Positions 1 to 7,155 of a DNA stretch of 16,385 nucleotides are shown here, piece by piece; position 1 is the stretch's first letter; every line of letters begins with the position of its first letter. The position numbers were made by a program, and so were the translations under genes. This stretch comes from JBBQUP01 sp038212305 (GTDB lineage: Bacteria > Bacteroidota > Bacteroidia > Bacteroidales > Marinilabiliaceae): contig JBBQUP010000077.1 in NCBI GenBank assembly GCA_038212305.1, forward strand, positions 1 to 16,385, written 5' to 3'. The notes under the pieces are model-generated. The model was not told where the DNA came from. It did not search any database and saw only the letters and a program-made list of their open reading frames with translations.

Positions 1-296
1 TAAAATAGGTATGGGTGGTTTTTTCTGTCTGGCAATATTTTCTGATCGACTTGATAAACATGCCGTAAATATCATATCTAATCGACTAAATTCCAAATGC
101 TTGGAAGTCCACACAAAGGCACTTTTTCAAAACCGCAAAAACCACATGCTGATAATCAGGTAGTTGTAAAAAATAACCCTTCAAAATAATTAAAAAAAGG
201 CTCTTTTTGGTCTAAATTTAACATTTCGGGGGTGTAAGGCCTGCAATGTGGGTTAACCTTCAAAATCAAAGAAACTTTGAGCACTTAGCATAAAAA
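1..296. other. Leading stretch without a recognisable gene
   Basis: No open reading frame of convincing length or family resemblance was found on either strand here. The stretch is AT-rich and contains short A- and T-runs, but no clear terminator or RNA gene. It probably holds the 3' flank of whatever lies to the left plus the distal upstream region of the glycyl-tRNA synthetase gene. Confidence 0.5.
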
Positions 297-327
297 TTCG
301 GTAAATAGCAAAAAACGACTATTTTTG
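297..327 (+). promoter_or_regulatory. Candidate Bacteroidota promoter for glyQS
   Basis: A TATTTTTG element at 320-327 matches the Bacteroidota -7 consensus TAnnTTTG. TTCG at 297-300, with a 19-bp spacer, is one mismatch from the -33 element TTTG. The predicted transcription start would be near 334, leaving an AT-rich leader of about 35 bases before the ATG at 370. This is a consensus match by eye only. Confidence 0.5.
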
Positions 328-369
328 TGGCTTATTAACTTAATTAGTAACTATTAGAGCACTATAGAT

Positions 370-1923
370 ATGGCACAAGAGGACGTTTTTAAAAAACTAG
401 TGGCGCATTGCAAAGAGTACGGATTTGTTTTCCAGTCGAGCGAAATATACGATGGCCTGGGAGCCGTTTACGACTATGGTCAGTTGGGCGTGGAGCTTAA
501 AAACAACATCAAAAAATACTGGTGGGATTCGATGGTTTTGCTCAACGACAATGTGGTGGGTATCGACTCGGCCATTTTCATGCATCCAACCATTTGGAAA
601 GCCTCAGGACATGTGGACGCCTTTAGTGATCCGTTGATTGACAATAAAGACAGCAAAAAACGTTACCGTGCCGATGTGCTGATTGAAGATCTTTTGGCTA
701 AGTACGACGATAAAATAAACAAAGAAGTTGAGAAGGCAGCCAAAAAATTTGGTGAGGCTTTTGATGAAACTCAATTTCGCGAAACGAATACTCGCGTGCT
801 TGAGAATCAGCAAAAACGAAACGAAGTACACGCTCGTTTTGCCAAAGCACTTAACGATGCAAATTTAGATGAGCTTAAGCAAATTATTGTTGATACTGAG
901 ATTGTTTGTCCTGTTTCGGGAACTCGCAACTGGACTGATGTTCGTCAGTTTAACCTGATGTTCTCAACTGAGATGGGTGCTGCTGCCGATGGGGCTCAAA
1001 AAATATATTTGCGACCCGAAACAGCTCAAGGGATTTTTGTGAACTTTTTGAATGTGCAAAAAACCGGTCGCATGAAAATACCTTTTGGCATTGCCCAAAT
1101 AGGCAAAGCTTTCCGCAACGAAATTGTGGCTCGTCAGTTTATTTTCCGCATGCGTGAATTTGAACAAATGGAGATGCAATTTTTCGTGCAACCCGGCACC
1201 GAATTAGAATGGTTTGCCAAGTGGAAAGAAACGCGCATGAAATGGCACAAAGCATTGGGAATGGGCGATAAAAAATACCGTTTCCACGATCACGATAAGT
1301 TGGCCCATTACGCCAATGCAGCAACCGACATTGAGTACGAAATGCCTTTTGGATTTAAAGAGGTTGAAGGGATTCACTCGCGTACCGATTTCGACTTGTC
1401 GCAGCACCAGCAGTTTTCAGGTAAAAAAATGCAATATTTCGATCCTGAGAAAAACGAAAACTACATCCCCTTCGTTATCGAAACATCAATTGGAGTGGAT
1501 CGCATGTTTTTGAGCATTATGTCGGGTGCCTACACCGAAGAATTGGTTGAAGGTAAAGATGGCGCCAAAGAGACACGCGTGGTGCTTCAAATTCCTCCAA
1601 CTTTAGCCCCAGTTAAACTAGCAGTTTTACCATTGGTGAAAAAAGATGGATTGCCTGAAAAAGCTCGCGAAATAGTAGATAATCTGAAATTCGACTTCAA
1701 CTGTCAGTACGACGAGAAAGATAGCATTGGCAAACGTTACCGCCGTCAGGATGCCATTGGAACACCTTTTTGTGTAACGGTCGATCATCAATCGATTGAG
1801 GATAATACCGTTACTATTCGTTACCGCGATACCATGGCACAAGAACGCGTGAATATTAATGATTTACAAAGCATCATCTTGGGTAAAATAAGTATGAAAG
1901 AACTTTTTAAGAAACTGGCTTAG
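370..1923 (+). CDS. glyQS: Glycyl-tRNA synthetase, single-chain class II type
   Basis: This 517-residue enzyme charges tRNA-Gly with glycine in the cytoplasm. It is the homodimeric type found in eukaryotes, archaea and many bacteria, not the alpha2-beta2 type of E. coli. Class II landmarks are in order. The N-terminal GLGAVYDYGQLG stretch (residues 29-40) leads into motif 1. LRPETAQG is at 214-221. Motif 2 starts with FRNE at 248-251. Motif 3 contains GVDRMF at 375-380, with Arg378 as the invariant arginine. The C-terminal part from about residue 415 is the anticodon-binding domain, including the conserved RRQDAIGTPFCVTVD stretch. Length and motifs are complete, with no sign of damage. The ATG at 370 follows a good promoter and begins with the usual MAQEDVFKKLVAHC-type N-terminus. 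The gene appears monocistronic, with a terminator-like hairpin just downstream. Confidence 0.97.
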   Translation: MAQEDVFKKLVAHCKEYGFVFQSSEIYDGLGAVYDYGQLGVELKNNIKKYWWDSMVLLNDNVVGIDSAIFMHPTIWKASGHVDAFSDPLIDNKDSKKRYRADVLIEDLLAKYDDKINKEVEKAAKKFGEAFDETQFRETNTRVLENQQKRNEVHARFAKALNDANLDELKQIIVDTEIVCPVSGTRNWTDVRQFNLMFSTEMGAAADGAQKIYLRPETAQGIFVNFLNVQKTGRMKIPFGIAQIGKAFRNEIVARQFIFRMREFEQMEMQFFVQPGTELEWFAKWKETRMKWHKALGMGDKKYRFHDHDKLAHYANAATDIEYEMPFGFKEVEGIHSRTDFDLSQHQQFSGKKMQYFDPEKNENYIPFVIETSIGVDRMFLSIMSGAYTEELVEGKDGAKETRVVLQIPPTLAPVKLAVLPLVKKDGLPEKAREIVDNLKFDFNCQYDEKDSIGKRYRRQDAIGTPFCVTVDHQSIEDNTVTIRYRDTMAQERVNINDLQSIILGKISMKELFKKLA

Positions 1924-1947
1924 AAGAGAAAAGAAATTTAAATGATG

Positions 1948-1991
1948 AGACAGATGGATGAGATGAACAGATCTTTTCTATCTGTCTTTTT
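1948..1991 (+). terminator. Terminator-like hairpin after glyQS
   Basis: ACAGAT at 1967-1972 and ATCTGT at 1980-1985 form a 6-bp stem with a 7-base loop, followed by CTTTTT. An alternative longer-range stem pairs AGACAGAT at 1948-1955 with ATCTGTCT at 1980-1987. The left flank is purine-rich and the right flank pyrimidine-rich. TCT triplets at 1977, 1985 and 1993 are 8 bp apart. It probably ends glyQS transcription; the weak AT-rich stem limits confidence. Confidence 0.55.
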
Positions 1992-2188
1992 ATCTTCCCC
2001 TAAAACCCTCTTTCTATTTGTTGCTGATTTCGACCGTATTGCTTTCTCATTTCTAAAACATACTCATTATTAATTATATATAATCTCACAGACAACCTTG
2101 GAGGTGTCCCGTTGTCGAATTTTAGACTCAAAGGCCTGCAAAAGAACCGCAATTTTGCTCCCGCACCATTTCCTGATATCTAATCTAA
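1992..2188. other. Intergenic region glyQS-nikR
   Basis: No gene is supported here. The region is AT-rich. It includes a GC-richer patch (about 2096-2165) that contains AAGGCCTGCAA at 2131-2141, a word also present upstream of glyQS at 236-246. I cannot assign a function. The short reading frames here do not resemble proteins. Confidence 0.4.
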
Positions 2189-2220
2189 TTTGTTTTTAAA
2201 TTAATATTTACTTAGGTTTG
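2189..2220 (+). promoter_or_regulatory. Bacteroidota promoter for nikR and probably the uptake operon
   Basis: TTTG at 2189-2192 and TAGGTTTG at 2213-2220 are separated by 20 bp. Both match the Bacteroidota -33/-7 consensus (TTTG and TAnnTTTG) exactly. Transcription would start near 2227, about 20 bases before the nikR ATG at 2249. No comparably good promoter was seen before the downstream genes, so this may drive the whole set. Confidence 0.65.
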
Positions 2221-2227
2221 CGACACG

Positions 2228-2247
2228 AATATTAATATTAGTAACAC
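2228..2247. promoter_or_regulatory. Possible NikR operator overlapping the predicted start site
   Basis: AATATTAATATT at 2228-2239 is a perfect 12-bp palindrome lying at the predicted transcription start. It is followed directly by AGTAACAC (2240-2247), which recurs at 2669-2676 just before the TonB receptor gene. A repressor bound here would block the promoter. The E. coli NikR half-site is not present, and AT-rich palindromes arise by chance, so this is a candidate only. Confidence 0.25.
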
Positions 2248-2248
2248 T

Positions 2249-2650
2249 ATGGCTTTAGTTCGCTTTGGAGTTGGAATAGATGAAGAGATTTTAAAAGCTT
2301 TAGACAGCTTTGTTGTGGACAATAATTTACCTAATCGTTCGCAAGCAATCCGACATTTAGTAGAGAAAAACACAGTTGAAAAAAAATGGCAATGCAATCA
2401 CGTTGTTGCCGGAGCCATCGTATTACTTTACGATCACCACAAAGGTGATGTAACGATAAAATTAAACGATGTGCAACATGCGTATTTCGATGTGATTTTA
2501 TCTTCTCAACATTTCCATTTAAGCCACGATAATTGCCTTGAGATTGTGGCAGTAAAAGGCGAAGCAAGTAAATTGACAGAGTTATCGGATAAATTAATTG
2601 GGATTAAAGGGATAATTCACGGTAAATTAATAATGAGCAGAGTCGAGTAA
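2249..2650 (+). CDS. nikR: Nickel-responsive transcriptional regulator NikR
   Basis: This 133-residue cytoplasmic regulator has an N-terminal ribbon-helix-helix DNA-binding domain (residues 1-45, beginning ALVRFGVGIDEEILKALD) and a C-terminal ACT-like nickel-binding domain. The four square-planar nickel ligands of NikR are all present as His77, His88, His90 and Cys96, each offset by one from E. coli (76, 87, 89, 95). The flanking SSQHFHLSHDNCLE motif is characteristic. Length is normal for the family. NikR proteins bind DNA when nickel-loaded and usually repress nickel uptake genes. Here the gene is first in line before a TonB receptor and an ABC transporter on the same strand, with only 63 bp to the receptor gene. 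This is the strongest evidence for the metal handled by the operon. Autoregulation is plausible from the palindrome near its start site. Confidence 0.95.
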   Translation: MALVRFGVGIDEEILKALDSFVVDNNLPNRSQAIRHLVEKNTVEKKWQCNHVVAGAIVLLYDHHKGDVTIKLNDVQHAYFDVILSSQHFHLSHDNCLEIVAVKGEASKLTELSDKLIGIKGIIHGKLIMSRVE

Positions 2651-2713
2651 TATTTTTTTTACAAAACGAGTAACACGAAATTACCAATAAGTAATATTTT
2701 ACAAAAATTAAAA
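2651..2713. promoter_or_regulatory. Short spacer with possible NikR-type words before the receptor gene
   Basis: This AT-rich 63-bp spacer contains AGTAACAC at 2669-2676, the same word found next to the palindrome upstream of nikR. It also holds GTAATATTTTAC at 2691-2702, an imperfect dyad of GTAA and TTAC. No TAnnTTTG promoter was found, so the receptor gene may be read from the nikR promoter. The regulatory role is inferred from word sharing only. Confidence 0.25.
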
Positions 2714-4741
2714 ATGAAAAAAAAAGGTTTGTTAGTCACATGTTTTTTGATTTTATCATTATTGCCTGCCATTTCGCAGCAATCAATTAAAGACACACTT
2801 AAATTAAATGAAGTAGTTGTAACTGGTTCTAAAACACCTCAATCAATTGGAAATGTTACTCAAAAGATTGACATTATCGACAGCAAGGAAATTGAAAGTT
2901 TAGTTGCCGGCAACCGCAATGTAGCCGAAGTAATTATGTATAAACCCGGAGCATCTGTTTCGGCATTATCTCGCAACGATGCCAACTGGGGCACTTATGG
3001 TGGTATTGGCCCAAAATACAGCACATATATGTTGCAGGGGTTACCTATTGATGCTTTTGTAGATCCCATGGCCATTGATTTGAATGCAATAGACCGTATT
3101 GAGGTTCAACGCGGCCCTGCTTCTGTTTTATATCCTAATTATTTATCTCAGGATTTTGCAGGTAATCAAAGCCCATTGGCGGGTACAGTAAATTTGATTT
3201 TAAAAGATAAGATTGATAAACCGCTTACAAGTGTTTCTGGTGCATATGGTACTTACAATACGATAAATGGTAATGTATTTCACGAAAACCAATTTGGAAA
3301 TTTACATCTAATGGGCAGTTTTAGTATTGAGAAATCAGATTATACTAATTATGGGAGTGAAAATTCATGGTTAAATATGATAGATAACCCTCAATACCAA
3401 AAAACGAAATTCTTTGTTGGAGGCACCTATTTATTAAATCAAGCTAAAAATCAAAAGATTGATTTTTTTGCAAACCAAACGCTGCATTCCGGCGATGTTG
3501 GAAGACCAAACAGAGGATTTGACCATTCATATACCTTGATGCATTTAGGATATTCAGGCGATATAACTGAAAAAATTGGATTAGGGTTTAAAATTGGATA
3601 CAGAAACTACGATCGTTCGGGCGAAGAAGACAATTATTCAACGGCCAATAAAGACATTTCATTACGTGAAACAGATAAAGTTAAACAATCAATAATTCCC
3701 GCGGATTTCTTTCTTACTTTCAAACCTGTTGATTTCAGTAAATTAACAATAGGTGCGGATTTTCAATCTGCAACATATAAAACAACAGCAAAGCCTGTAA
3801 ATGCAATTGAATCTACAGGAAATGATGCTATAGCAAATCAAATTGGTTTCTATGTTCAAGAAGAACTAACCATTGATAAAGCAGTAATTAGAGGAGGCCT
3901 TAGATACGTTTCTATTAGTAACGACATAACAAAATTGGGAGGTGTTGCTCCCATTGACAAAAATCGTTCTTGGGGTGTGCTATTGTGGAATGCAGGTATA
4001 AAATACAAAGCAACGGATAACATTACACCATTCGTTAATATCGGAACAAGCTTTATGTCACCAGGATTAAAATCTATAGGAGGTACAATCCTTGTTACGG
4101 ATACGATAACAAATGGACAAATTCCAAATCCTAATTTAAAACCAGAAAAAGGAACCGGGATAGATTATGGTTTTGATTTTAAAATTAATTCAGGGACAAT
4201 TTTCACAACACGGTTTTTCTATTATTCAATAACCGATGCTATTGTTGAAAATACAGTAAGGGCAAATCCTTCACAATCAAAATCTGTAAATGCAGGTAGA
4301 ACTATTGCTAAGGGTTACGAAGTTGAGTTAAAACAAAAAATAAGTAATTCGTTACAATGGTTTGCAAACTATACCCATTTTGAAACAGAAATATCAAATA
4401 AATTTGATGCTGACCAAGACGGTTCCAATATTTCATTTGTTCCTGATAATGTTTCCAATTTTGGATTAACAGCATGGTTGCCTTGGAAATTAACTGTAAG
4501 TCCATATATCCATCTTGCCGGTAGAATCTACGACAGCACGTCAAAATCTGGCAGAAGGCTTTATAATTCCTATGAATTAGTAAATATGAATATCAATAAA
4601 ACAATATTATTGACAAGTAAAGTAAAATTAGATGCTTTTGCAAACCTGTATAATATTACTGATAATCGTTTTGAAATGCCTTGGCAATTCCAAGACCCTG
4701 GATTTTCAATGATGGCAGGGATTAATGTGGTAATTTTTTAA
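2714..4741 (+). CDS. TonB-dependent outer-membrane receptor, probable nickel/metallophore uptake
   Basis: This 675-residue protein is an outer-membrane beta-barrel importer powered by the TonB-ExbBD system. A signal peptide covers residues 1-21, with likely cleavage after AIS. A TonB-box-like segment LNEVVVTGSK (31-40) opens the plug domain, which includes the conserved DRIEVQRGPASVLYP stretch around 125-140. The rest is alternating aromatic/polar barrel strands, and the chain ends in phenylalanine as expected for barrel assembly. It lacks the carboxypeptidase-like N-terminal extension of SusC-type glycan receptors and is of the smaller BtuB/siderophore-receptor size. Family resemblance alone would suggest B12 or siderophore uptake. 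Its position right behind nikR argues for nickel, either free or chelated. The stop codon abuts the first octamer repeat array. Confidence 0.9.
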   Translation: MKKKGLLVTCFLILSLLPAISQQSIKDTLKLNEVVVTGSKTPQSIGNVTQKIDIIDSKEIESLVAGNRNVAEVIMYKPGASVSALSRNDANWGTYGGIGPKYSTYMLQGLPIDAFVDPMAIDLNAIDRIEVQRGPASVLYPNYLSQDFAGNQSPLAGTVNLILKDKIDKPLTSVSGAYGTYNTINGNVFHENQFGNLHLMGSFSIEKSDYTNYGSENSWLNMIDNPQYQKTKFFVGGTYLLNQAKNQKIDFFANQTLHSGDVGRPNRGFDHSYTLMHLGYSGDITEKIGLGFKIGYRNYDRSGEEDNYSTANKDISLRETDKVKQSIIPADFFLTFKPVDFSKLTIGADFQSATYKTTAKPVNAIESTGNDAIANQIGFYVQEELTIDKAVIRGGLRYVSISNDITKLGGVAPIDKNRSWGVLLWNAGIKYKATDNITPFVNIGTSFMSPGLKSIGGTILVTDTITNGQIPNPNLKPEKGTGIDYGFDFKINSGTIFTTRFFYYSITDAIVENTVRANPSQSKSVNAGRTIAKGYEVELKQKISNSLQWFANYTHFETEISNKFDADQDGSNISFVPDNVSNFGLTAWLPWKLTVSPYIHLAGRIYDSTSKSGRRLYNSYELVNMNINKTILLTSKVKLDAFANLYNITDNRFEMPWQFQDPGFSMMAGINVVIF

Positions 4742-4898
4742 TGTGCTAATGGATTAATGTGCTAATGGATTAATGTGCTAATGAGGTAATTTGCTAATTT
4801 GCTAATTTGCTAATGAGGTAATGTGCTGATGTGCTAATGTGCTAGTGGTTCAGTAATTAGCAAATTAGCATATTGTTTAATTAGCAAATTGTCTAATG
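4742..4898. repeat. Octamer array 1 (forward block then inverted block)
   Basis: The forward block holds degenerate 8-bp units such as TGTGCTAA, TGGATTAA, TGAGGTAA and TTTGCTAA. The AA dinucleotide recurs at 4748, 4756, 4764, 4772, 4780, 4788, 4796, 4804, 4812, 4820 and 4836. After a short break the inverted block (TTAGCAAA, TTAGCATA, TTGTTTAA) has TT at 4857, 4865, 4873, 4881 and 4889. The two blocks are complementary in sense, so the RNA could fold into a hairpin between the receptor and binding-protein genes. The function is unknown. Confidence 0.9.
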
Positions 4899-4934
4899 AT
4901 GGGAATTAATTTTTTAATAGGGAATATCTTTGAT

Positions 4935-5975
4935 ATGAAGATTCTTCGAGGAGTTTTGGTTGCATTTTTCGTAATGAGTGTATCATGCACGCCGTCTGGC
5001 AGTAAACCTGTTGGCTCTGCTTATGCTATTAGTGTAACCGATTTTAGAGGTAAAGAAATACATCTTGCCAAACCTGCAACCCGCATAGTTTGTTTAATCG
5101 AAAGTGCTTTGTCGGGGTTGTATATGCTTAATGCCGAAAGTAGGGTGGTTGGTGTTCCTTCGAGCGTTTACAACGAAAGTACGGCAACTCAATATGCAAT
5201 TTTAGACGATCGGATTAAAAATAAAAACCTTCCATCACCTGGCAATTGGGACTTTGTAAGCCTCGAAAACCTTGTAGCTCTAAAGCCCGATTTGGTAATT
5301 ATTTGGTCATCGCAGCAAGAATCTATTGAAGCCATTGAAGAAAAGGGAATTCCTGTTTACGGTGTTTTCCTTAAAAGCTTTAGCGATGTGTACAAAGAAA
5401 TTGACGATTTAGGAAAACTCACCGGAACTACCCAAAGGGCTGATAGCATTATCAATTATACTAAAAATGAGATTTCAATAATTCAAAGTCAGTTAAAAGA
5501 ACGTCATCATGAGCAAAGCGAAGCAATCTCCAAATCAGTATATTTTATTTGGTCGCAGGGTTTGCTCGAAACTTCAGGCGCAACAAGCACAGTAAATGAG
5601 TTAATAGAGCTTGCCGGAGCTAAAAACGCTTGTCGCCAACCGCAAGAACACATCGTTGTAAACATGGAAAACCTGTTACAATGGAATCCCGATGTAATGC
5701 TTATGTGGTACAACGATTCTAAAAATGCCAACGATTATTTAACAATGCCCGAACTTCGATATATTAATGCAATAAAGAACAAACAGGTTTATGAATTGCC
5801 GTCGGTTTTTTGGTGCGATTTGTGGACATTGAAATATCAATATGCAGTTAAACTTTTAGCAAAAAACTGTTATCCGGAAACTTTTGAAAATTTAAATCTC
5901 GATTTAGAAAAACAAAAAATGATGAAAGCTTTATACAAAAATAATTTGCTAATTAATAATTTGCTAATTAAATGA
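4935..5975 (+). CDS. ABC transporter substrate-binding lipoprotein, BtuF/FecB type
   Basis: This 346-residue periplasmic or membrane-anchored binding protein would hand ligand from the receptor to the ABC permease. The start at 4935 is preferred because it opens directly into a lipoprotein signal peptide with Cys18 as the probable lipidated residue (SVSC; the -3 Ser is off consensus). An in-frame ATG at 4896 would add 13 residues, but it lies in the repeat array. The mature part fits the two-lobe BtuF-like fold. The N-lobe is ITDFRGKEIHLAKPATRIV-like and contains NLVALKPDLVIIW. A long linker helix ends near residue 189, and the C-lobe contains MENLLQWNPDVMLMW. At the linker/C-lobe boundary there is an insertion, RHHEQSEAI (190-198), encoded by an interspersed repeat. 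The last residues, NNLLINNLLIK, are encoded by octamer-repeat DNA, so array 2 has replaced or extended the natural C-terminus. The ligand is inferred from nikR, not from binding residues. Confidence 0.88.
   Translation: MKILRGVLVAFFVMSVSCTPSGSKPVGSAYAISVTDFRGKEIHLAKPATRIVCLIESALSGLYMLNAESRVVGVPSSVYNESTATQYAILDDRIKNKNLPSPGNWDFVSLENLVALKPDLVIIWSSQQESIEAIEEKGIPVYGVFLKSFSDVYKEIDDLGKLTGTTQRADSIINYTKNEISIIQSQLKERHHEQSEAISKSVYFIWSQGLLETSGATSTVNELIELAGAKNACRQPQEHIVVNMENLLQWNPDVMLMWYNDSKNANDYLTMPELRYINAIKNKQVYELPSVFWCDLWTLKYQYAVKLLAKNCYPETFENLNLDLEKQKMMKALYKNNLLINNLLIK
5502..5529 (+). repeat. Short interspersed repeat inside the binding-protein gene
   Basis: The sequence GAGCAAAGCGAAGCAATC (5511-5528), with CGTCAT just upstream at 5502, closely resembles a repeat core that I recall from many unrelated bacteria (GAGCGAAGCGAAGCAATC preceded by GTCATTGC). 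It is read in frame as RHHEQSEAI, between the linker helix and the first strand of the C-lobe. No second copy was found in the window. Confidence 0.6.
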
Positions 5976-6077
5976 TGTGCTAATGTGCTAATTCCTCCTA
6001 CATTAGCAAATTGGCACATTAACCCATTAGCAAATTGAAAAATTAGCACATTAGCACATTAACCTATTAGCATATTA
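5943..6077. repeat. Octamer array 2 (forward block then inverted block)
   Basis: The forward block (TTTGCTAA, TGTGCTAA and variants, with one 7-bp step) starts inside the end of the binding-protein gene and runs to about 5993. The inverted block is extremely regular. TT occurs at 6003, 6011, 6019, 6027, 6035, 6043, 6051, 6059, 6067 and 6075, exactly every 8 bp, with units TTAGCAAA, TTGGCACA, TTAACCCA, TTAGCACA and TTAGCATA. The blocks can pair as a hairpin with its apex near the CCTCC sequence at 5994-5998. The permease gene starts 6 bp beyond. Confidence 0.92.
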
Positions 6078-6082
6078 AAAAA

Positions 6083-7090
6083 GTGAACAAACGGATTTTA
6101 AAAATATTGCTTTATTCTTTGCCTATACCTGTTATATTGGCTTCGTTGTTGATTGGCCCTTCTCAAGCAGCTTCGCCTAGCGATATTTTTAGGTCAGTAT
6201 TCAATTTTATTTCGGGTAATCAGGAAACAACTGACAATTATATATTGCTAAAATCTGTTGTTTTTGATGTTCGTTTACCGCGTGTTTTGCTAACATTTAT
6301 CACGGGTGGCGCACTTGCCATATCGGGTTGCAGCATGCAGGCTATTTTCCGAAATCCATTAACCGACCCATACATATTAGGACTTTCATCGGGCGCAGCA
6401 TTTGGTGCAGCATTGGCATTGGCTTTCGTTTTTATTCCGGTACAGCTTTCCGCTTTTATATTCGGGCTGTTGGCTGTTGTACTAAGTTACTTTATGGCTC
6501 GAAAAAATAAGAACGTTTCCATTGTGTCGCTAATCCTTTCGGGGATAATTGTTTCGGGAATATTTACAGCTTTACTCACTGTAGTACAATATTTTAGCGA
6601 CCCCTTTAAATTGCAGTCTATTGTACATTGGACAATGGGGAACTTGCATAATGCCAACTGGAGCAAATTACAATCTTCAATAATACCCATAGCAATTGGC
6701 GTATCTGTTTTAATCATTTATCGCTGGCGCATGAATGTTCTCGCTATGGGCGATGATGAAGCCCGAACAGCAGGAATAAACCCCGATAAAGACAAACTTA
6801 TTATATTACTTGCCGCAACACTTGCAAGTTCTTCGGCTGTAGCTGTTGCAGGTATCATCGGACTTTACGGTCTTATTATTCCTCACATGGTACGCATGAT
6901 GATTGGTCCTGACAACCGACAATCCATTCCTTTGAATTTTTTATTTGGTGGCACGTTTTTGTTGGTTATTGATGATTTTTCACGTACAATATCAGGTTTT
7001 GAAATTCCAATAGGCGTTTTCACCATGTTATTGGGCGCACCATTTTTTATTTATTTAATGAAAAAAACAAACATTGGGTTAATGTGGTAA
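6083..7090 (+). CDS. FecCD/BtuC-family ABC transporter permease
   Basis: This 335-residue inner-membrane permease has about ten hydrophobic segments and forms the dimeric channel of a type II importer for iron-siderophore, cobalamin or nickel-chelate ligands. Diagnostic stretches are RLPR at 64-67, GCSMQAIFRNPLTDP at 82-96, MGDDEARTAGIN in the ATPase-coupling region, and GIIGLYGLIIPHMVRMMIG at 257-275. Length is typical. The start is a GTG at 6083, right after the inverted block of array 2. The next in-frame codons, NKRILKILLYSLP, lead straight into the first membrane helix, so an internal start is unlikely. The stop TAA (7088-7090) belongs to the first units of array 3, whose 8-bp phase reaches back into the final codons. 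It would partner with the ATPase encoded next. Confidence 0.94.
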   Translation: MNKRILKILLYSLPIPVILASLLIGPSQAASPSDIFRSVFNFISGNQETTDNYILLKSVVFDVRLPRVLLTFITGGALAISGCSMQAIFRNPLTDPYILGLSSGAAFGAALALAFVFIPVQLSAFIFGLLAVVLSYFMARKNKNVSIVSLILSGIIVSGIFTALLTVVQYFSDPFKLQSIVHWTMGNLHNANWSKLQSSIIPIAIGVSVLIIYRWRMNVLAMGDDEARTAGINPDKDKLIILLAATLASSSAVAVAGIIGLYGLIIPHMVRMMIGPDNRQSIPLNFLFGGTFLLVIDDFSRTISGFEIPIGVFTMLLGAPFFIYLMKKTNIGLMW

Positions 7091-7140
7091 TTTGCTAATG
7101 TGCTAATGGGTTAATGGGTTAATGTGCTAATGGGTTAATG
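7079..7140 (+). repeat. Octamer array 3 (forward units only)
   Basis: AA occurs at 7081, 7089, 7097, 7105, 7113, 7121, 7129 and 7137, a perfect 8-bp register. Units include TTTGCTAA, TGTGCTAA and a repeated TGGGTTAA. The first two units overlap the last codons and the stop of the permease gene. Unlike arrays 1 and 2 it has no adjacent inverted block, so any pairing partner must be another array in the transcript. Confidence 0.9.
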
Positions 7141-7155
7141 CAAAAATGATTTATA

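Noticed and set aside
236..2141. Shared word AAGGCCTGCAA at 236-246 and 2131-2141
   Set aside because: The 11-bp match is not supported by extended similarity. It could be remnants of one element or chance, and no boundary or coding trace supports an insertion sequence.
2085..2713. Cobalamin riboswitch upstream of the BtuB-like receptor
   Set aside because: No B12-box-like conserved core was noticed by eye, and the spacer before the receptor gene is only 63 bp. A covariance-model search would be needed to be certain.
4896..4934. Upstream ATG start for the binding protein
   Set aside because: It lies at the end of octamer array 1 and would place 13 extra residues before a proper lipoprotein signal peptide; the start at 4935 is better.
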